NCBI RefSeq assembly: GCF_017876155.1
Contig: NZ_JAGINP010000024.1
Location: 62,001-126,000, forward strand
Direction of reading: 5' to 3'
Origin: Azospirillum rugosum
GTDB lineage: Bacteria; Pseudomonadota; Alphaproteobacteria; Azospirillales; Azospirillaceae
Length of the DNA stretch: 64,000 bases
Within the stretch, counting starts at the first letter, position 1. Every line of letters starts with the position of its first letter. Of this stretch, positions 1 through 9,007 are shown one piece after another. A model generated the notes under the pieces. The model saw nothing but the letters and a program-made list of their open reading frames with translations, made no database searches and was not told where the DNA came from. The translations under genes were made by a program, and so were the position numbers.

Positions 1-83
1 GTCATCCCCGCGAAGGCGGGGATCCAGCCCACACAAGCACCGTTGTGCGGAGTTTTCTGGATCCCCGCCTTCGCGGGGATGAC
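1..83. repeat. 27-bp perfect inverted repeat (REP-like)
   Basis: Bases 1-27 are the exact reverse complement of bases 57-83, separated by 29 bases. Each arm is itself a small hairpin (ccccgcgaaggcgggg). This is the look of the widespread proteobacterial REP-type intergenic repeat that begins GTCATCCCCGCG. It lies directly upstream of the first gene. The window starts exactly at the repeat, so it may continue to the left. Confidence 0.8.
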
Positions 84-128
84 GGTCGTTCCAGAAGTTG
101 ATGGACGAGAAACGAAACGAGACACGGA

Positions 129-1532
129 ATGGCGATTTCGAACTTTGCGGAGGAGCTGCTGGCGCGGATCGGTCCGGGCGGCGTCCGGGTCGGGGCCGAT
201 GTCGATCCCCGGCACCGCCATGACTGGACGGTCGAGATGCCGCCGGACGGTGCCCCGCTCGCCGTGGTCTACCCCCGCAACGCCGAGGAGGTCTCGGCGG
301 TGCTGCGCCTCTGCCAGGCGCACCGGCGGCCGGTCGTCGTGCAGGGCGGGCTGACCGGGCTTGCCGGCGGCGCCACCCCGGTGGACGGCTGCGTCGTGCT
401 CTCCATGGAGCGCATGCGCGCGATCGAGGAGGTGGACACCGACGCCGGCACCATGACGGTCCAGGCCGGCGTCACCCTGCAAACCGTGCAGGAGGCGGCG
501 GACGCCGCGGGGCTCCTGTTCCCGCTCGACCTCGGCGCGCGCGGTTCCTGCCTGATCGGCGGCAACCTGTCGACCAACGCGGGCGGCAACCGCGTCCTGC
601 GCTACGGCATGATGCGCGACCTCGTGCTGGGGCTGGAGGTGGTTCTGGCCGACGGCACGGTGGTGACGTCGCTCAACAAGATGCTGAAGAACAACGCCGG
701 CTACGACCTGAAGCACCTGTTCATCGGCACGGAGGGAACGCTGGGCGTGGTCACCCGCGCGGTCCTGCGCCTGCACCCGAAGCCGCGCAGCGTCTGCACC
801 GCGCTGTGCGCGGTGGCGGATTACGACGCCGTCCTCCGCCTGCTGCGGCTGGCGCGCGAACGGCTCGGCGGCACGCTGTCGGCCTTCGAGGTGATGTGGC
901 CGGAGGTCTACCGCAGGGCGGAGGCGGCCTTGGGCCGCCCGGCACCCCTGCCGCACGGGCACGGCGCCTATGTGCTGGTGGAGGCGATGGGCAGCGACCA
1001 GGCGCCGGACCAGGAGCGCTTCGAGGCGATCCTGCAGCGGAGCTTCGAGGACGGGATCGTCGCCGACGCCGTCCTCGCGCAATCCGGGGAGCAGACCGCG
1101 GCCTTCTGGACCATCCGCGACACCTGCGGCGAGTTCGGCAGGATCATCGCGCCCGCCGTCGGCTTCGACGTCAGCATCCCGGTCGGCCGCATCGGGGAGT
1201 TCGTCACGCTCTGCCAGGACCGGCTGGCGGCGCGCTGGCCGGACGCGGAATCGGTGTATTTCGGGCATGTGGCCGACGGCAACATCCACATCGGCGTGAA
1301 GGTGGCGGAGGATCCGCTGCCGGTCCACGCCATCGACGTGGTCGTCTACGAGGCCGTGCAGGAGTTCCACGGCTCCGTCTCGGCGGAGCATGGCATCGGC
1401 GTGCTGAAGAAGGAGTTCCTTCCCTATTCGGTGAGCCCGGAGGCGATCGCGCTGATGCGGACCGTCAAGGCCGCCCTCGATCCGAACGGAATCCTCAACC
1501 CCGGCAAGGTCGTCGACCCGGTCACCGCGTGA
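129..1532 (+). CDS. FAD-linked oxidase, GlcD / D-2-hydroxyacid dehydrogenase type
   Basis: The 467-residue cytoplasmic protein has the PCMH-type FAD fold followed by the FAD-oxidase C-terminal domain. The FAD loop GGLTGLAGG is at residues 73-81 and a second glycine-rich stretch (GGNLSTNAGG) lies near 150. The family signature SAEHGIGVLKKE is at about 418-429, close to the C-terminus. Members oxidise glycolate, D-lactate or D-2-hydroxyglutarate and pass electrons to a quinone or flavoprotein. Which substrate applies cannot be read from the sequence, and no GlcE/GlcF partner is adjacent. Length is normal for the family. The gene stands alone: a repeat lies on each side and the next gene is on the opposite strand. 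Confidence 0.88.
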   Translation: MAISNFAEELLARIGPGGVRVGADVDPRHRHDWTVEMPPDGAPLAVVYPRNAEEVSAVLRLCQAHRRPVVVQGGLTGLAGGATPVDGCVVLSMERMRAIEEVDTDAGTMTVQAGVTLQTVQEAADAAGLLFPLDLGARGSCLIGGNLSTNAGGNRVLRYGMMRDLVLGLEVVLADGTVVTSLNKMLKNNAGYDLKHLFIGTEGTLGVVTRAVLRLHPKPRSVCTALCAVADYDAVLRLLRLARERLGGTLSAFEVMWPEVYRRAEAALGRPAPLPHGHGAYVLVEAMGSDQAPDQERFEAILQRSFEDGIVADAVLAQSGEQTAAFWTIRDTCGEFGRIIAPAVGFDVSIPVGRIGEFVTLCQDRLAARWPDAESVYFGHVADGNIHIGVKVAEDPLPVHAIDVVVYEAVQEFHGSVSAEHGIGVLKKEFLPYSVSPEAIALMRTVKAALDPNGILNPGKVVDPVTA

Positions 1533-1585
1533 CCGGCATGACCGCGGGGCGCGCGCTGCGCCCCGCGGTCGCCCCTCTCCGGATG

Positions 1586-1850
1586 CTACGGTATGCACGC
1601 ATCGCGCGTAGCCGGCAAGTGGCTGATACGGTGAGGAAAAAAGCCCCTCTCCCTTGAGGGGAGAGGGGTTGGGGTGAGGGTGGCGCCGGCCTCTGGCCGG
1701 CCGGGAACAACAGCAGGCGACCGAAAACGAGCTTTTCTCCGGGCTGCCGCCCGTAACGACCCCTCACCCCACCCTCTCCCCCAAGGGGAGAGGGGAATTT
1801 TGCTGCATTTTCAAATACTTACCGTATACAAACATGTGTGCATACCGTAG
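1586..1850. repeat. MITE-like nested inverted repeat filling the intergenic gap
   Basis: The whole 330-base gap between the flavin oxidase and the aldehyde dehydrogenase is occupied by nested inverted repeats. The outer arms are 13 bases and perfect: ctacggtatgcac at 1586-1598 and its complement at 1838-1850. The inner arms, 1644-1681 and 1759-1795, are imperfect complements rich in CCCCTCTCCC and GGGGTGAGGG, and each arm can fold on itself. There is no open reading frame inside. The structure resembles a non-autonomous mobile repeat, though the inner stems could also act as a bidirectional terminator for the two convergent genes. Confidence 0.6.
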
Positions 1851-1864
1851 TCTCCGGGTGGGGA

Positions 1865-3349
1865 TCAGCCCGGTGCCGCGCCGACGACCGTCTTCAGTTC
1901 CAGGAAGGCGTCCAGGCCCCATTCGCCGTATTCCCGCCCGTTGCCGGACTGCTTCCACCCGCCGAAGGGCGCCGAATAATCCGGTCCGGCGCCGTTCAGG
2001 TAGACGTAGCCGCAGCGCAGGCGCGCGGCGACCGCCTCCGCGCGCGACGGGTCGCGGGACTGCACATAGGCCGCCAGACCGTAGGGCGTGTCGTTGGCGA
2101 TGGCGATCGCCTGCTCCACGCTGTCATAGGCGATGATGGTGACCACGGGACCGAAGATCTCCTCGCGCTCGATCAGCATGCCCGGGACCACATCGGCGAA
2201 CACGGTCGGGCGCGCGAAGTAACCGCGGGTCAGCCCGTCGGGGCGGCCGAGCCCGCCGGCGACCAGCGTGGCGCCTTCGGCGATGCCGGCCGCGATCAGC
2301 TCCTGCACGCGGTCGAACTGCGCCCGGCTCACCAGGGGACCGAGGTCGGTCGCCGGATCCATGGGATCGCCGACGCGCAACGTCTCCGCAGCGGCCGCCG
2401 CGATGGCGGCGGCGCGGTTGGCCTGGTCCTTTGGAACCAGGAGCCGGGCCGGCGCAATGCAGGACTGGCCGCTGTTGCCGAAGCAGGACTGCACGCCCCG
2501 GACGACGGCCTCCTCCAGGTCGGAGTCGGGCAGCAGGATGTTCGCCGCCTTGCCGCCAAGCTCCTGGTGGACGCGCTTCACGGTCGGGGCGGCGGCCTCG
2601 GCGACGCGGACGCCGGCGCGGGTCGATCCGGTGAAGGAAATCATGTCCACGTCCGGATGGCGCGCCAGCGCCTCCCCGACCGTCGGCCCGTCGCCGTTGA
2701 CCAGGTTGAACACGCCCTTCGGAACCCCGGCCTCGTGCAGGATTTCCGTGAACAGCATCGCGCTGAACGGGGCGAGCTCGCTCGGCTTCAGGACCATCGT
2801 GCAGCCGGCCGCCAGCGCCGGGGCGACCTTGGTCAGGATCTGCATCACCGGCGCGTTCCACGGCGTGATCAGGCCGCACACGCCGATGGGTTCGCGCCGG
2901 ATCACCGTGCGGCCGCGCCGTTCCTCGAACCGGTAGGTCTCCAGCACCCGGACGATCTCGTCCAGGTGGGTTTGCCCGGCCGCGGTCTGGTAACCGAGCG
3001 TCCGCTTCAGCGGGCCGCCCATCTCCATCGTCAGGATGCGGGCCATCTCCTCGCGGCGTGTCGCGAAGACGTCGGCGACGCGGCGCAGCAGGGCGATCCG
3101 GTCGGCCCGGCTGGATCCGGCAAAGGCGGGGAACGCCCGCCGGGCCGCCGCGACCGCGAGGTCGACGTCGGCCGCCGTGCCGAGCGCGATCCGGGCCACC
3201 GGCTCCTCGGTCGCCGGGTTGATCACGGCGTGGGACGTCCCGCCCTGCGGCGCCACCCAGGCGCCGTCGATGTAGACCATGGCCAAACGCTCCGCCTTCA
3301 AGGTGTCGAAGGGCGTGGATGGCGATCCCGTCCGCTGGGCTTGGGTCAT
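1865..3349 (-). CDS. NAD(P)-dependent aldehyde dehydrogenase
   Basis: The 494-residue protein is a full-length ALDH-superfamily enzyme that oxidises an aldehyde to the carboxylate. Catalytic landmarks are present: N165 in TPWNAP, K188 in LKPSE for cofactor binding, the general base E263 in HQELGGK, and the nucleophile C297 in GQSCIAP. The EEIFGP motif follows near residue 390. The ATG overlaps the stop codon of the upstream substrate-binding-protein gene (ATGA), so translation is coupled. It is the last gene of the operon with the GMC oxidoreductase, and the natural reading is alcohol to aldehyde to acid. A long plus-strand frame across this gene is a high-GC shadow. Confidence 0.93.
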   Translation of the reverse strand: MTQAQRTGSPSTPFDTLKAERLAMVYIDGAWVAPQGGTSHAVINPATEEPVARIALGTAADVDLAVAAARRAFPAFAGSSRADRIALLRRVADVFATRREEMARILTMEMGGPLKRTLGYQTAAGQTHLDEIVRVLETYRFEERRGRTVIRREPIGVCGLITPWNAPVMQILTKVAPALAAGCTMVLKPSELAPFSAMLFTEILHEAGVPKGVFNLVNGDGPTVGEALARHPDVDMISFTGSTRAGVRVAEAAAPTVKRVHQELGGKAANILLPDSDLEEAVVRGVQSCFGNSGQSCIAPARLLVPKDQANRAAAIAAAAAETLRVGDPMDPATDLGPLVSRAQFDRVQELIAAGIAEGATLVAGGLGRPDGLTRGYFARPTVFADVVPGMLIEREEIFGPVVTIIAYDSVEQAIAIANDTPYGLAAYVQSRDPSRAEAVAARLRCGYVYLNGAGPDYSAPFGGWKQSGNGREYGEWGLDAFLELKTVVGAAPG

Positions 3350-4422
3350 CAGCTGGCGATCCACTGCTCGAACCGGCGCGTCTGGTCCTGCAGGTCGCCG
3401 CCGAAGTTCAGGATGTCCTGCTCGAAGGCCTGCGGGTAGTTGGCGGGCGCGGTGGCCATGCGCTCGGCGTCCTTGCCGCCGATGAACGCGAAGGCTTTCG
3501 GGTTGACCGGGCTGGTGAGCGCGTCGCGGGCGAAGTTCGCCTGACGCTCGGGATCGCAGGCGCTCTCGATGAACCTCCAGGCGATGTCCCGGCGCGGCGT
3601 TCCCTTCGCCACCACCCAGTAACCCTTGTCGATCTCCGCCTGGTTCCAGGTCATGCGGATCGGATGACCCTGGTCGATCAGCTCGAACACGCGCCCCTGC
3701 CAGATCCCGATCATGTCCACCTCGCCATCGCGAAGCAGCTGCTGGGATTGCTGGCCCTGCGTCCACCAGACGCGGACGTGCGGCTTGATGCGGTTCAACG
3801 AGGCGAAGGCCCGCGGCAGGTCGAGCGGGTAGAGCTTGTCGACCGGCACCCCGTCCGCCAGCAGGGCGAGCGGCAGGATGCGCCCGGCGTAGCGTTGCAG
3901 GCTGCGGGTGCCCGGAAAGCGCTCGACGTTCCAGAAATCCGCCCAGCTCTGCGGCCCGCCGTTGGGAAAGCGGTCGGCGCGGTAGGCGATCACCGTGGCG
4001 AAGCAGTCGAACCCGACGCCGTTCAGGAAAACGGCCCCCTTCCACAGCTTGGAGGCGTCGATCGGCGCACCCTCGATGGGCTCGATGAGCTTGGCGTCGT
4101 TCGCGCGCATAATCTCCGCGGCACCGAGCGTCGTCACGTCGAACTCGTACACGCCCGAGCGGGTCTGCGCGGCGAGCTTGGCGAAGGAGACCGGCGACAC
4201 CGTGCGGATCTCGACCCCGGTGTCGCGGGTGAACGGATCGAAGATGTGCTTCTTGGCCGACTGTTCCCACACGCCGCCCCAGGTGTTGACGTAGAGGGTC
4301 TTCTCCTGCGCCGACGCCGTCCGGACGAACGGGGCGGCGACCAGGGCGCCGGCGGCGGCGCCGGCCTTCAGGATGGTCCGGCGTGGAATGCCGGCGGTGC
4401 CGGACGCGTGGTGCCGTAGCAT
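3349..4422 (-). CDS. ABC transporter substrate-binding protein, polyamine (PotD-like) type, Tat signal
   Basis: The 357-residue periplasmic binding protein begins with a twin-arginine signal (R14-R15 before TILKAG) and a cleavage region near ASAQ at about 38. The mature part matches the extracellular solute-binding family that includes PotD/PotF (LYVNTWGGVWEQ at the start, GIWQGRVFELIDQG in the middle). I chose the ATG at 4422 because GGGAGG lies 8 bases upstream; a GTG three codons earlier would sit on the ribosome site. It lies between the GMC oxidoreductase and the aldehyde dehydrogenase, but no permease or ATPase gene is nearby. The ligand is probably an alcohol or amine fed to these enzymes (inference). 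Confidence 0.85.
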   Translation of the reverse strand: MLRHHASGTAGIPRRTILKAGAAAGALVAAPFVRTASAQEKTLYVNTWGGVWEQSAKKHIFDPFTRDTGVEIRTVSPVSFAKLAAQTRSGVYEFDVTTLGAAEIMRANDAKLIEPIEGAPIDASKLWKGAVFLNGVGFDCFATVIAYRADRFPNGGPQSWADFWNVERFPGTRSLQRYAGRILPLALLADGVPVDKLYPLDLPRAFASLNRIKPHVRVWWTQGQQSQQLLRDGEVDMIGIWQGRVFELIDQGHPIRMTWNQAEIDKGYWVVAKGTPRRDIAWRFIESACDPERQANFARDALTSPVNPKAFAFIGGKDAERMATAPANYPQAFEQDILNFGGDLQDQTRRFEQWIAS

Positions 4423-4474
4423 GGGACACACCTCCCGTTGATTATTGGGCCGTTCGTTCTTGAGGATTCGTCGT

Positions 4475-6151
4475 TCAGGGGGAAACCGCGAATGCCATCG
4501 CCGGGCGGGAGGCGGACTGGCCGTCCTCCAGGACGAGGTCGGCTCCCTTCTCGCCGATCATCATCGCCGCGGCGTTCGTGTTGCCGGACACCACGGTCGG
4601 CATGATGGACGCGTCGATCACCCGCAGCCCGTCGATGCCGTGGACCCGCAGCCGGTTGTCCACGACGCTCATGGGATCCGGCCCCATCCGGCAGGTGCCG
4701 CTGGCGTGCGCGCCGGTCCCGGCGACCGAGCGGACATGGTGCAGCCATTCCTCGTCGGACTGCGTCGCCGGGCCGGGCAGCAGCTCCTCGGTCACGCATC
4801 CGCTAAGCGGCTCCGTCTGGAAGAGGGAGCGCGCGATGCGCAACCCCTCGACCATGGTCCGGCGGTCGGCCTCCTCGTGCAGGTAGTTGGGCTGGATGCG
4901 CGGTGCTGCCTCGGGATCGGGCGACGCCAGCTCCAGCCAGCCGCGGCTGAGCGGACGGCAGGGCACGCAGCTGATGGTGCAGCCGGGGAAGCGGTGCATC
5001 GGCCCGCCCGGCCGGTCGAGGCTCCAGGCCAGGAAATGGAACTGCACGTCCGGGGAGGCGAGGTGCGGGCCGGTGCGCGCGAACAGGCCGACGGGCCCGC
5101 CGGCCATCATCAGCAATCCGCGCCGCTGCGTCAGGTACTTGATCCCCTCGGCCAGGCGCCGCGGCCAGCTGTGGAAGATCTCGTTGACGGTGTTGGGCTG
5201 GGCGCAGCGGTACATGACGCGGGCGCTCAGATGGTCCTGAAGGTTCCGCCCCACCCCCGGCAGGTCGTGCACGACGGGCACGCCGTGCGCCGCCAGCACA
5301 TCGGCCGGACCGATCCCGGACAATTGCAGCAGGTGCGGGGAATTGATGGCGCCGCCGGCCAGGATCACCTCGCGGTTGGCGCGGGCGCGCCGGACGGTCC
5401 CGTCCTGCCGGTACTCGATGCCCACCGCGCGGCGCCCGTCCAGCAGGACGCGCAGGGCGAGGGCGCGGGTCTCGACGCGGAGGTTCGGCCGCTTCATGGC
5501 CGGACGGAGGTAGGCGACCGAGGTGCTCGACCGGCGCCACTTCCCGACGGTCATCTGGTAGGCGCCGGCCCCTTCCTGTTCGGCGCCGTTGAAGTCGTCG
5601 TTGCGCGGGTAGCCCAGCGCGACCGCGGCGTCGAGGAAGGCGTCGTACAGGTCGTGGCGCATGCGGATGTCGGACACGTCCACCGGCCCGCCCACGCCAT
5701 GGAAGACGTCGGCGCCACGCTCCTGGTTCTCCGCCTTCCGGAAATAGGGCAGCACGTCGTCGTAGGACCAGCCGCTGTTGCCGCGCTGCGCCCAGCCATC
5801 ATAGTCCTGCCGCTGTCCGCGGATGTAGATCAGGCCGTTGATGGCGCTCGACCCGCCCAGGACCTTGCCGCGCGGCCACGCCACGCTGCGGCCGCCGAGG
5901 CCCGGCACCGGCTCGGTCTGATAGCTCCAGTTGTAGCGCGGGTTGTAGGCGTTGCGGTAATAGCCGGCCGGGATGTGCAGCCAGGGATCCCGATCCCGCC
6001 CGCCCGCTTCGAGCAGGAGAACCCGCGTGCCCGGATCGGCGGACAACCGGTTGGCCAGGATGCAGCCCGCCGAACCGGCGCCGACGATGATGAAGTCAAA
6101 GTCCGGCGCGCGCGTCCCCCCCACGCCGGATGTCTCGACGTCGTTGTCCAA
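4475..6151 (-). CDS. GMC-family FAD oxidoreductase (choline/alcohol dehydrogenase-like)
   Basis: The enzyme is about 558 residues long. The dinucleotide-binding loop GAGSAG is at 24-29 with the following LLEAGG, and the GMC signature (RGKVLGGSSAINGLIYIRG) is near residue 90. The catalytic region has HASGTCRMG (His about 482) and SGNTNAA (Asn about 524-526), typical of choline or aliphatic-alcohol dehydrogenases. No ATG lies close to the family start; the best supported start is the TTG at 6151, preceded by AGGAGG with a short 4-base spacer. A longer frame reaches to 6256. It heads the operon with the binding protein and aldehyde dehydrogenase. BetA is possible, but the substrate is not provable from sequence. 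Confidence 0.88.
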   Translation of the reverse strand: MDNDVETSGVGGTRAPDFDFIIVGAGSAGCILANRLSADPGTRVLLLEAGGRDRDPWLHIPAGYYRNAYNPRYNWSYQTEPVPGLGGRSVAWPRGKVLGGSSAINGLIYIRGQRQDYDGWAQRGNSGWSYDDVLPYFRKAENQERGADVFHGVGGPVDVSDIRMRHDLYDAFLDAAVALGYPRNDDFNGAEQEGAGAYQMTVGKWRRSSTSVAYLRPAMKRPNLRVETRALALRVLLDGRRAVGIEYRQDGTVRRARANREVILAGGAINSPHLLQLSGIGPADVLAAHGVPVVHDLPGVGRNLQDHLSARVMYRCAQPNTVNEIFHSWPRRLAEGIKYLTQRRGLLMMAGGPVGLFARTGPHLASPDVQFHFLAWSLDRPGGPMHRFPGCTISCVPCRPLSRGWLELASPDPEAAPRIQPNYLHEEADRRTMVEGLRIARSLFQTEPLSGCVTEELLPGPATQSDEEWLHHVRSVAGTGAHASGTCRMGPDPMSVVDNRLRVHGIDGLRVIDASIMPTVVSGNTNAAAMMIGEKGADLVLEDGQSASRPAMAFAVSP

Positions 6152-6375
6152 AACCCCTCCTGTCCGGCGGACGCGCCGGGTCCACGGCGCAGCCGCACGC
6201 GGCGGCGCGCCCGAACGCGTCCCTGCCCATTCGCAAACCCATGGTGGAGAAACCACCGTCCTCTTCGGCTTTTTGCTCTCTGCCGAGCAGAGCCGCCGTT
6301 GTTGTTTTCTTGGTTGGCGCCTTGTATTCTATGCGAATACGCTGTCTGCTTACAGATATGCTGCGCGTCGTTTGT

Positions 6376-6401
6376 TGACGTGTCAAATTGACGCGGCGTC
6401 A
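6376..6401. promoter_or_regulatory. Candidate operator with TGAC/GTCA palindromes upstream of the GMC operon
   Basis: Two adjacent palindromes, TGAC-GT-GTCA at 6376-6385 and TGACGC-G-GCGTCA at 6389-6401, are followed by another TGACGC at 6405. They lie in a locally AT-richer stretch about 225 bases upstream of the GMC start. On the minus strand a TTGACA overlaps the first palindrome and could be a -35 element. The rest of the 6152-6538 gap shows only the hairpin at 6456-6497. Confidence 0.35.
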
Positions 6402-6455
6402 CTCTGACGCATGGCTGCCATGCGGAAACCTTTGGAAGCCGGACCCCGAAACGGG

Positions 6456-6497
6456 CACCGCCCTGCCGGCGGGTTGTTTCCCGTCGGCAGGGCGGTG
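6456..6497 (-). terminator. Hairpin terminator after the chemoreceptor gene
   Basis: Bases 6456-6468 (caccgccctgccg) pair perfectly with 6485-6497, and an inner GGG/CCC pair extends the stem over a short T-rich loop. It lies about 40 bases beyond the stop of the minus-strand chemoreceptor gene. Only a weak T run follows on the minus strand, so termination efficiency is uncertain. Confidence 0.5.
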
Positions 6498-6538
6498 GGG
6501 TGCGACCGCGCCTGTGTGGGTGGATCGGTGTGGACGGT

Positions 6539-9007
6539 TCAGGCAGCCTTGTCGATCGGGCGGCATCCCTGGGTGAGCCGGTCGACGACGGTGCGGAAGG
6601 ACCCCAGCATCGGGTCGGCCTCGGCGAACGCGACGCAGGCCGCCCCGGAGTCCAGGTCCCGGATGTCGAACGAGACCTGGGCGCCGTAGCGGTCCAGGCG
6701 CAGCGTGCCGCGACCGGCCGCCGCCATGCCCTCCAGCCCGGCGATCTTCGCGCCGCTTGCCGAGAGGTCCAGCACCCGCGCGGCCTGGGAACGGCCGCCG
6801 ATGGTCACCACGCAGGGCTCGTCCACGCGGTAGCGCGGCTGGCGCCGGCGGTCGGCGTCGCCGGTGGAGGTACGCACCACGCGGACCAGAACGCGCCGGA
6901 GCTCCGCGATGCTGACCGCCACCGCGGCCGAGCCCTGGCGCATATGGGCTGCCTGGGACCCGGTCTGGTCGGCATCCTGGGACACCAGGGCGATGCGCGC
7001 CGACACCTCCCGCGCGGCGCTGGATGTTTCCGCCACGTTGCGGCTGATCTCCTGCGTGGCCGCGGACTGTTCCTCCATCGCGGCGGCGATGGCGGCCGAG
7101 ATCTCGTCCATCTCTCCGATGGTCCCGCCGATCTCGGCCACGGCGGCGACGGCGGTGCGGGTCACGTCCTGGATTTCCGCGATCTGGCGGGTGATCTCGT
7201 CGGTGGAGCGGGCGGTCTGGTTCGCCAGGTTCTTCACCTCCTGGGCGACGACGGCGAAGCCCTTCCCGGCCTCGCCGGCGCGCGCCGCCTCGATGGTCGC
7301 GTTCAGGGCCAGCAGGTTGGTCTGGTTCGCGATGTTCTGGATCAGCTGCGCCACGTCGCCGATGCGCCCGACCGCGTTCGCCAGCGATTGGATGGTGTCC
7401 TGGGTGCGCCGCGCGGTGTCCACCGCGCGGCGCGCCACCCTGTTGGAATGGGCGATCTGCGACGCGATCTCGCTGATGGAAGCCGCCAGCTCCTCCGCGG
7501 CGGCGGCCACGGTCTGGGCGTTGGACAGGGCCTGTTCGGCCGCCGCGGCCACGTTCTGCGCGTTGACGCTGACGCGCTCCGCCGACCCGGCCATGCCGTT
7601 GGCGTCCTGCGCCATGGTACCGGTGCGCAGCACCACCTGCTCCACGGCGCTGCCGGCTTCACGCTCCACCGTGTCCGCCATGCCTTGCAGGGCGTGGATC
7701 CGCTCCTCCTCGGCCTGGCGCTGGCGTTCCTCGCGCTCCTGGACGGCGTAGCCGATCTTCGCCTTCACCATCCGGATCTGCGCGCCGATGCGGGTGAATT
7801 CCGCCACGTCCGAGAAGGGCAGCCGCGACGTCAGGTCGCCGTTCGCGATGGCGTCCAGATGCCGCTCCACCATCCGCTGCGGCCGGCGGATCGACGCCAG
7901 GATGCCGAAGCAGGAGGCGACCGCCAGGCCGATGCAGACGAGGAGGAAGGCCGAGGCCCAGAACACCCGGCTGTGGAAGCTGTCCTCCGCCGCCTCGAAC
8001 GTCTGCTTCGCCGTGTCCAGCTGCATGGCGAGGAACTCGGCGTTGGCCTCCTGCGCGGCCTGGAGCAGCGGAAGGGCCGTGTCGTGCAGGTGCCGTTCCA
8101 GCCCCTCGACATTGCCTTCCCGCGCCAGGGCGAGGGACGGTTCCACCCCCTTCTCGTCGAAGGCGGCGCGCCGGTCCGCGACACGGGTCGCCACCGCCAT
8201 CTCCTCGCCGGGCTCCGTCGCCGCCAGGATCGTCCGCCATTGCTCGGCGATCGACGCCTGATTGGCACGAACGGCCGCGATGCGCGGCTCCACGGCCGCC
8301 TTGTCTCCGCTGCGCAGATCGAAGGCCAGGAAGGCGATCTGCTGAAGGTTGTCGCGCATGGAGCCGAGGAGGTCGGAAATCCGGTTCGCGTGGATCGTGT
8401 CGTCCTCGTAGACCGACATCAGCGCCTGGTTGGAGGCGTTCATGCCGAACAGGCCGATCCCCCCGATCAGGACCATGCCGGCGATCGCCGCCGCGGACAC
8501 CGCGGCAAGGCGTCCGGTGATGCTGTTGGCGAGCGTCTTCAGCCGGCTGCCGAGTGTGCGGCGCACGATGCGCCCGTCGGCCAGCGCGTATTCCTTGCCG
8601 CCGGACCGGATCGCGGCGTAGACGCGCTCGGCCTCCGCCACCTCCTCGCGGGACGGCTTGGAACGGACGGAAATGAATTCGGTGACGCTGCCGTCCTCCG
8701 CCATCGGCGTGACGTTGGCCTTGACCCAGTAATGGTCGCCGGTCTTGGTCCGGTTCTTGACCAGCCCTTCCCAGGAATGGCCGGACTTGATCGTCTCCCA
8801 CAGGTTGGCGAAGGCCTCCCGCGGCATGTCCGGATGGCGCACCACGTTGTGCGGTGCGCCGATAAGCTCTGTGGTGGAAAAGCCGCTGATGTCCACAAAG
8901 GCTTTGTTCACAAAGGTAATACGCCCCTTGGCATCCGTTCGCGAGACAAGCAGAACACCGTCCGGGAATTCGACTTCTCTGTTGGTGATATGACCATTGT
9001 CGCGCAT
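6539..9007 (-). CDS. Methyl-accepting chemotaxis protein with N-terminal PAS and C-terminal PilZ domains
   Basis: The 822-residue receptor has an Aer-like PAS domain (about 15-125, with NVVRHPDMP), TM1 at 167-188, a four-helix-bundle periplasmic domain to about 345, TM2 at 348-371, HAMP to about 425, and a methyl-accepting coiled coil whose conserved hairpin tip lies near 560-620. A PilZ domain follows from about 720: RxxxR at 721-725 and DxSxxG at 747-752 are the c-di-GMP-binding motifs. The PAS-plus-PilZ layout matches energy-taxis receptors described in Azospirillum. It likely couples redox or oxygen sensing and c-di-GMP to the CheA pathway. GAGGGTG lies upstream of the ATG. No che genes are nearby. 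Confidence 0.92.
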   Translation of the reverse strand: MRDNGHITNREVEFPDGVLLVSRTDAKGRITFVNKAFVDISGFSTTELIGAPHNVVRHPDMPREAFANLWETIKSGHSWEGLVKNRTKTGDHYWVKANVTPMAEDGSVTEFISVRSKPSREEVAEAERVYAAIRSGGKEYALADGRIVRRTLGSRLKTLANSITGRLAAVSAAAIAGMVLIGGIGLFGMNASNQALMSVYEDDTIHANRISDLLGSMRDNLQQIAFLAFDLRSGDKAAVEPRIAAVRANQASIAEQWRTILAATEPGEEMAVATRVADRRAAFDEKGVEPSLALAREGNVEGLERHLHDTALPLLQAAQEANAEFLAMQLDTAKQTFEAAEDSFHSRVFWASAFLLVCIGLAVASCFGILASIRRPQRMVERHLDAIANGDLTSRLPFSDVAEFTRIGAQIRMVKAKIGYAVQEREERQRQAEEERIHALQGMADTVEREAGSAVEQVVLRTGTMAQDANGMAGSAERVSVNAQNVAAAAEQALSNAQTVAAAAEELAASISEIASQIAHSNRVARRAVDTARRTQDTIQSLANAVGRIGDVAQLIQNIANQTNLLALNATIEAARAGEAGKGFAVVAQEVKNLANQTARSTDEITRQIAEIQDVTRTAVAAVAEIGGTIGEMDEISAAIAAAMEEQSAATQEISRNVAETSSAAREVSARIALVSQDADQTGSQAAHMRQGSAAVAVSIAELRRVLVRVVRTSTGDADRRRQPRYRVDEPCVVTIGGRSQAARVLDLSASGAKIAGLEGMAAAGRGTLRLDRYGAQVSFDIRDLDSGAACVAFAEADPMLGSFRTVVDRLTQGCRPIDKAA

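Noticed and set aside
1..83. Possible CRISPR repeat-spacer unit
   Set aside because: There are only two arms and they are inverted, not direct, repeats; no further units and no cas genes.
1838..3439. Long plus-strand open frame over the aldehyde dehydrogenase
   Set aside because: It is Arg/Gly/His-rich with no domain, runs antisense to a clear ALDH gene, and is a typical high-GC shadow.
4475..6151. Naming the GMC and aldehyde dehydrogenases betA and betB
   Set aside because: Motifs fit but do not fix choline as substrate, and no betI or choline transporter is nearby.
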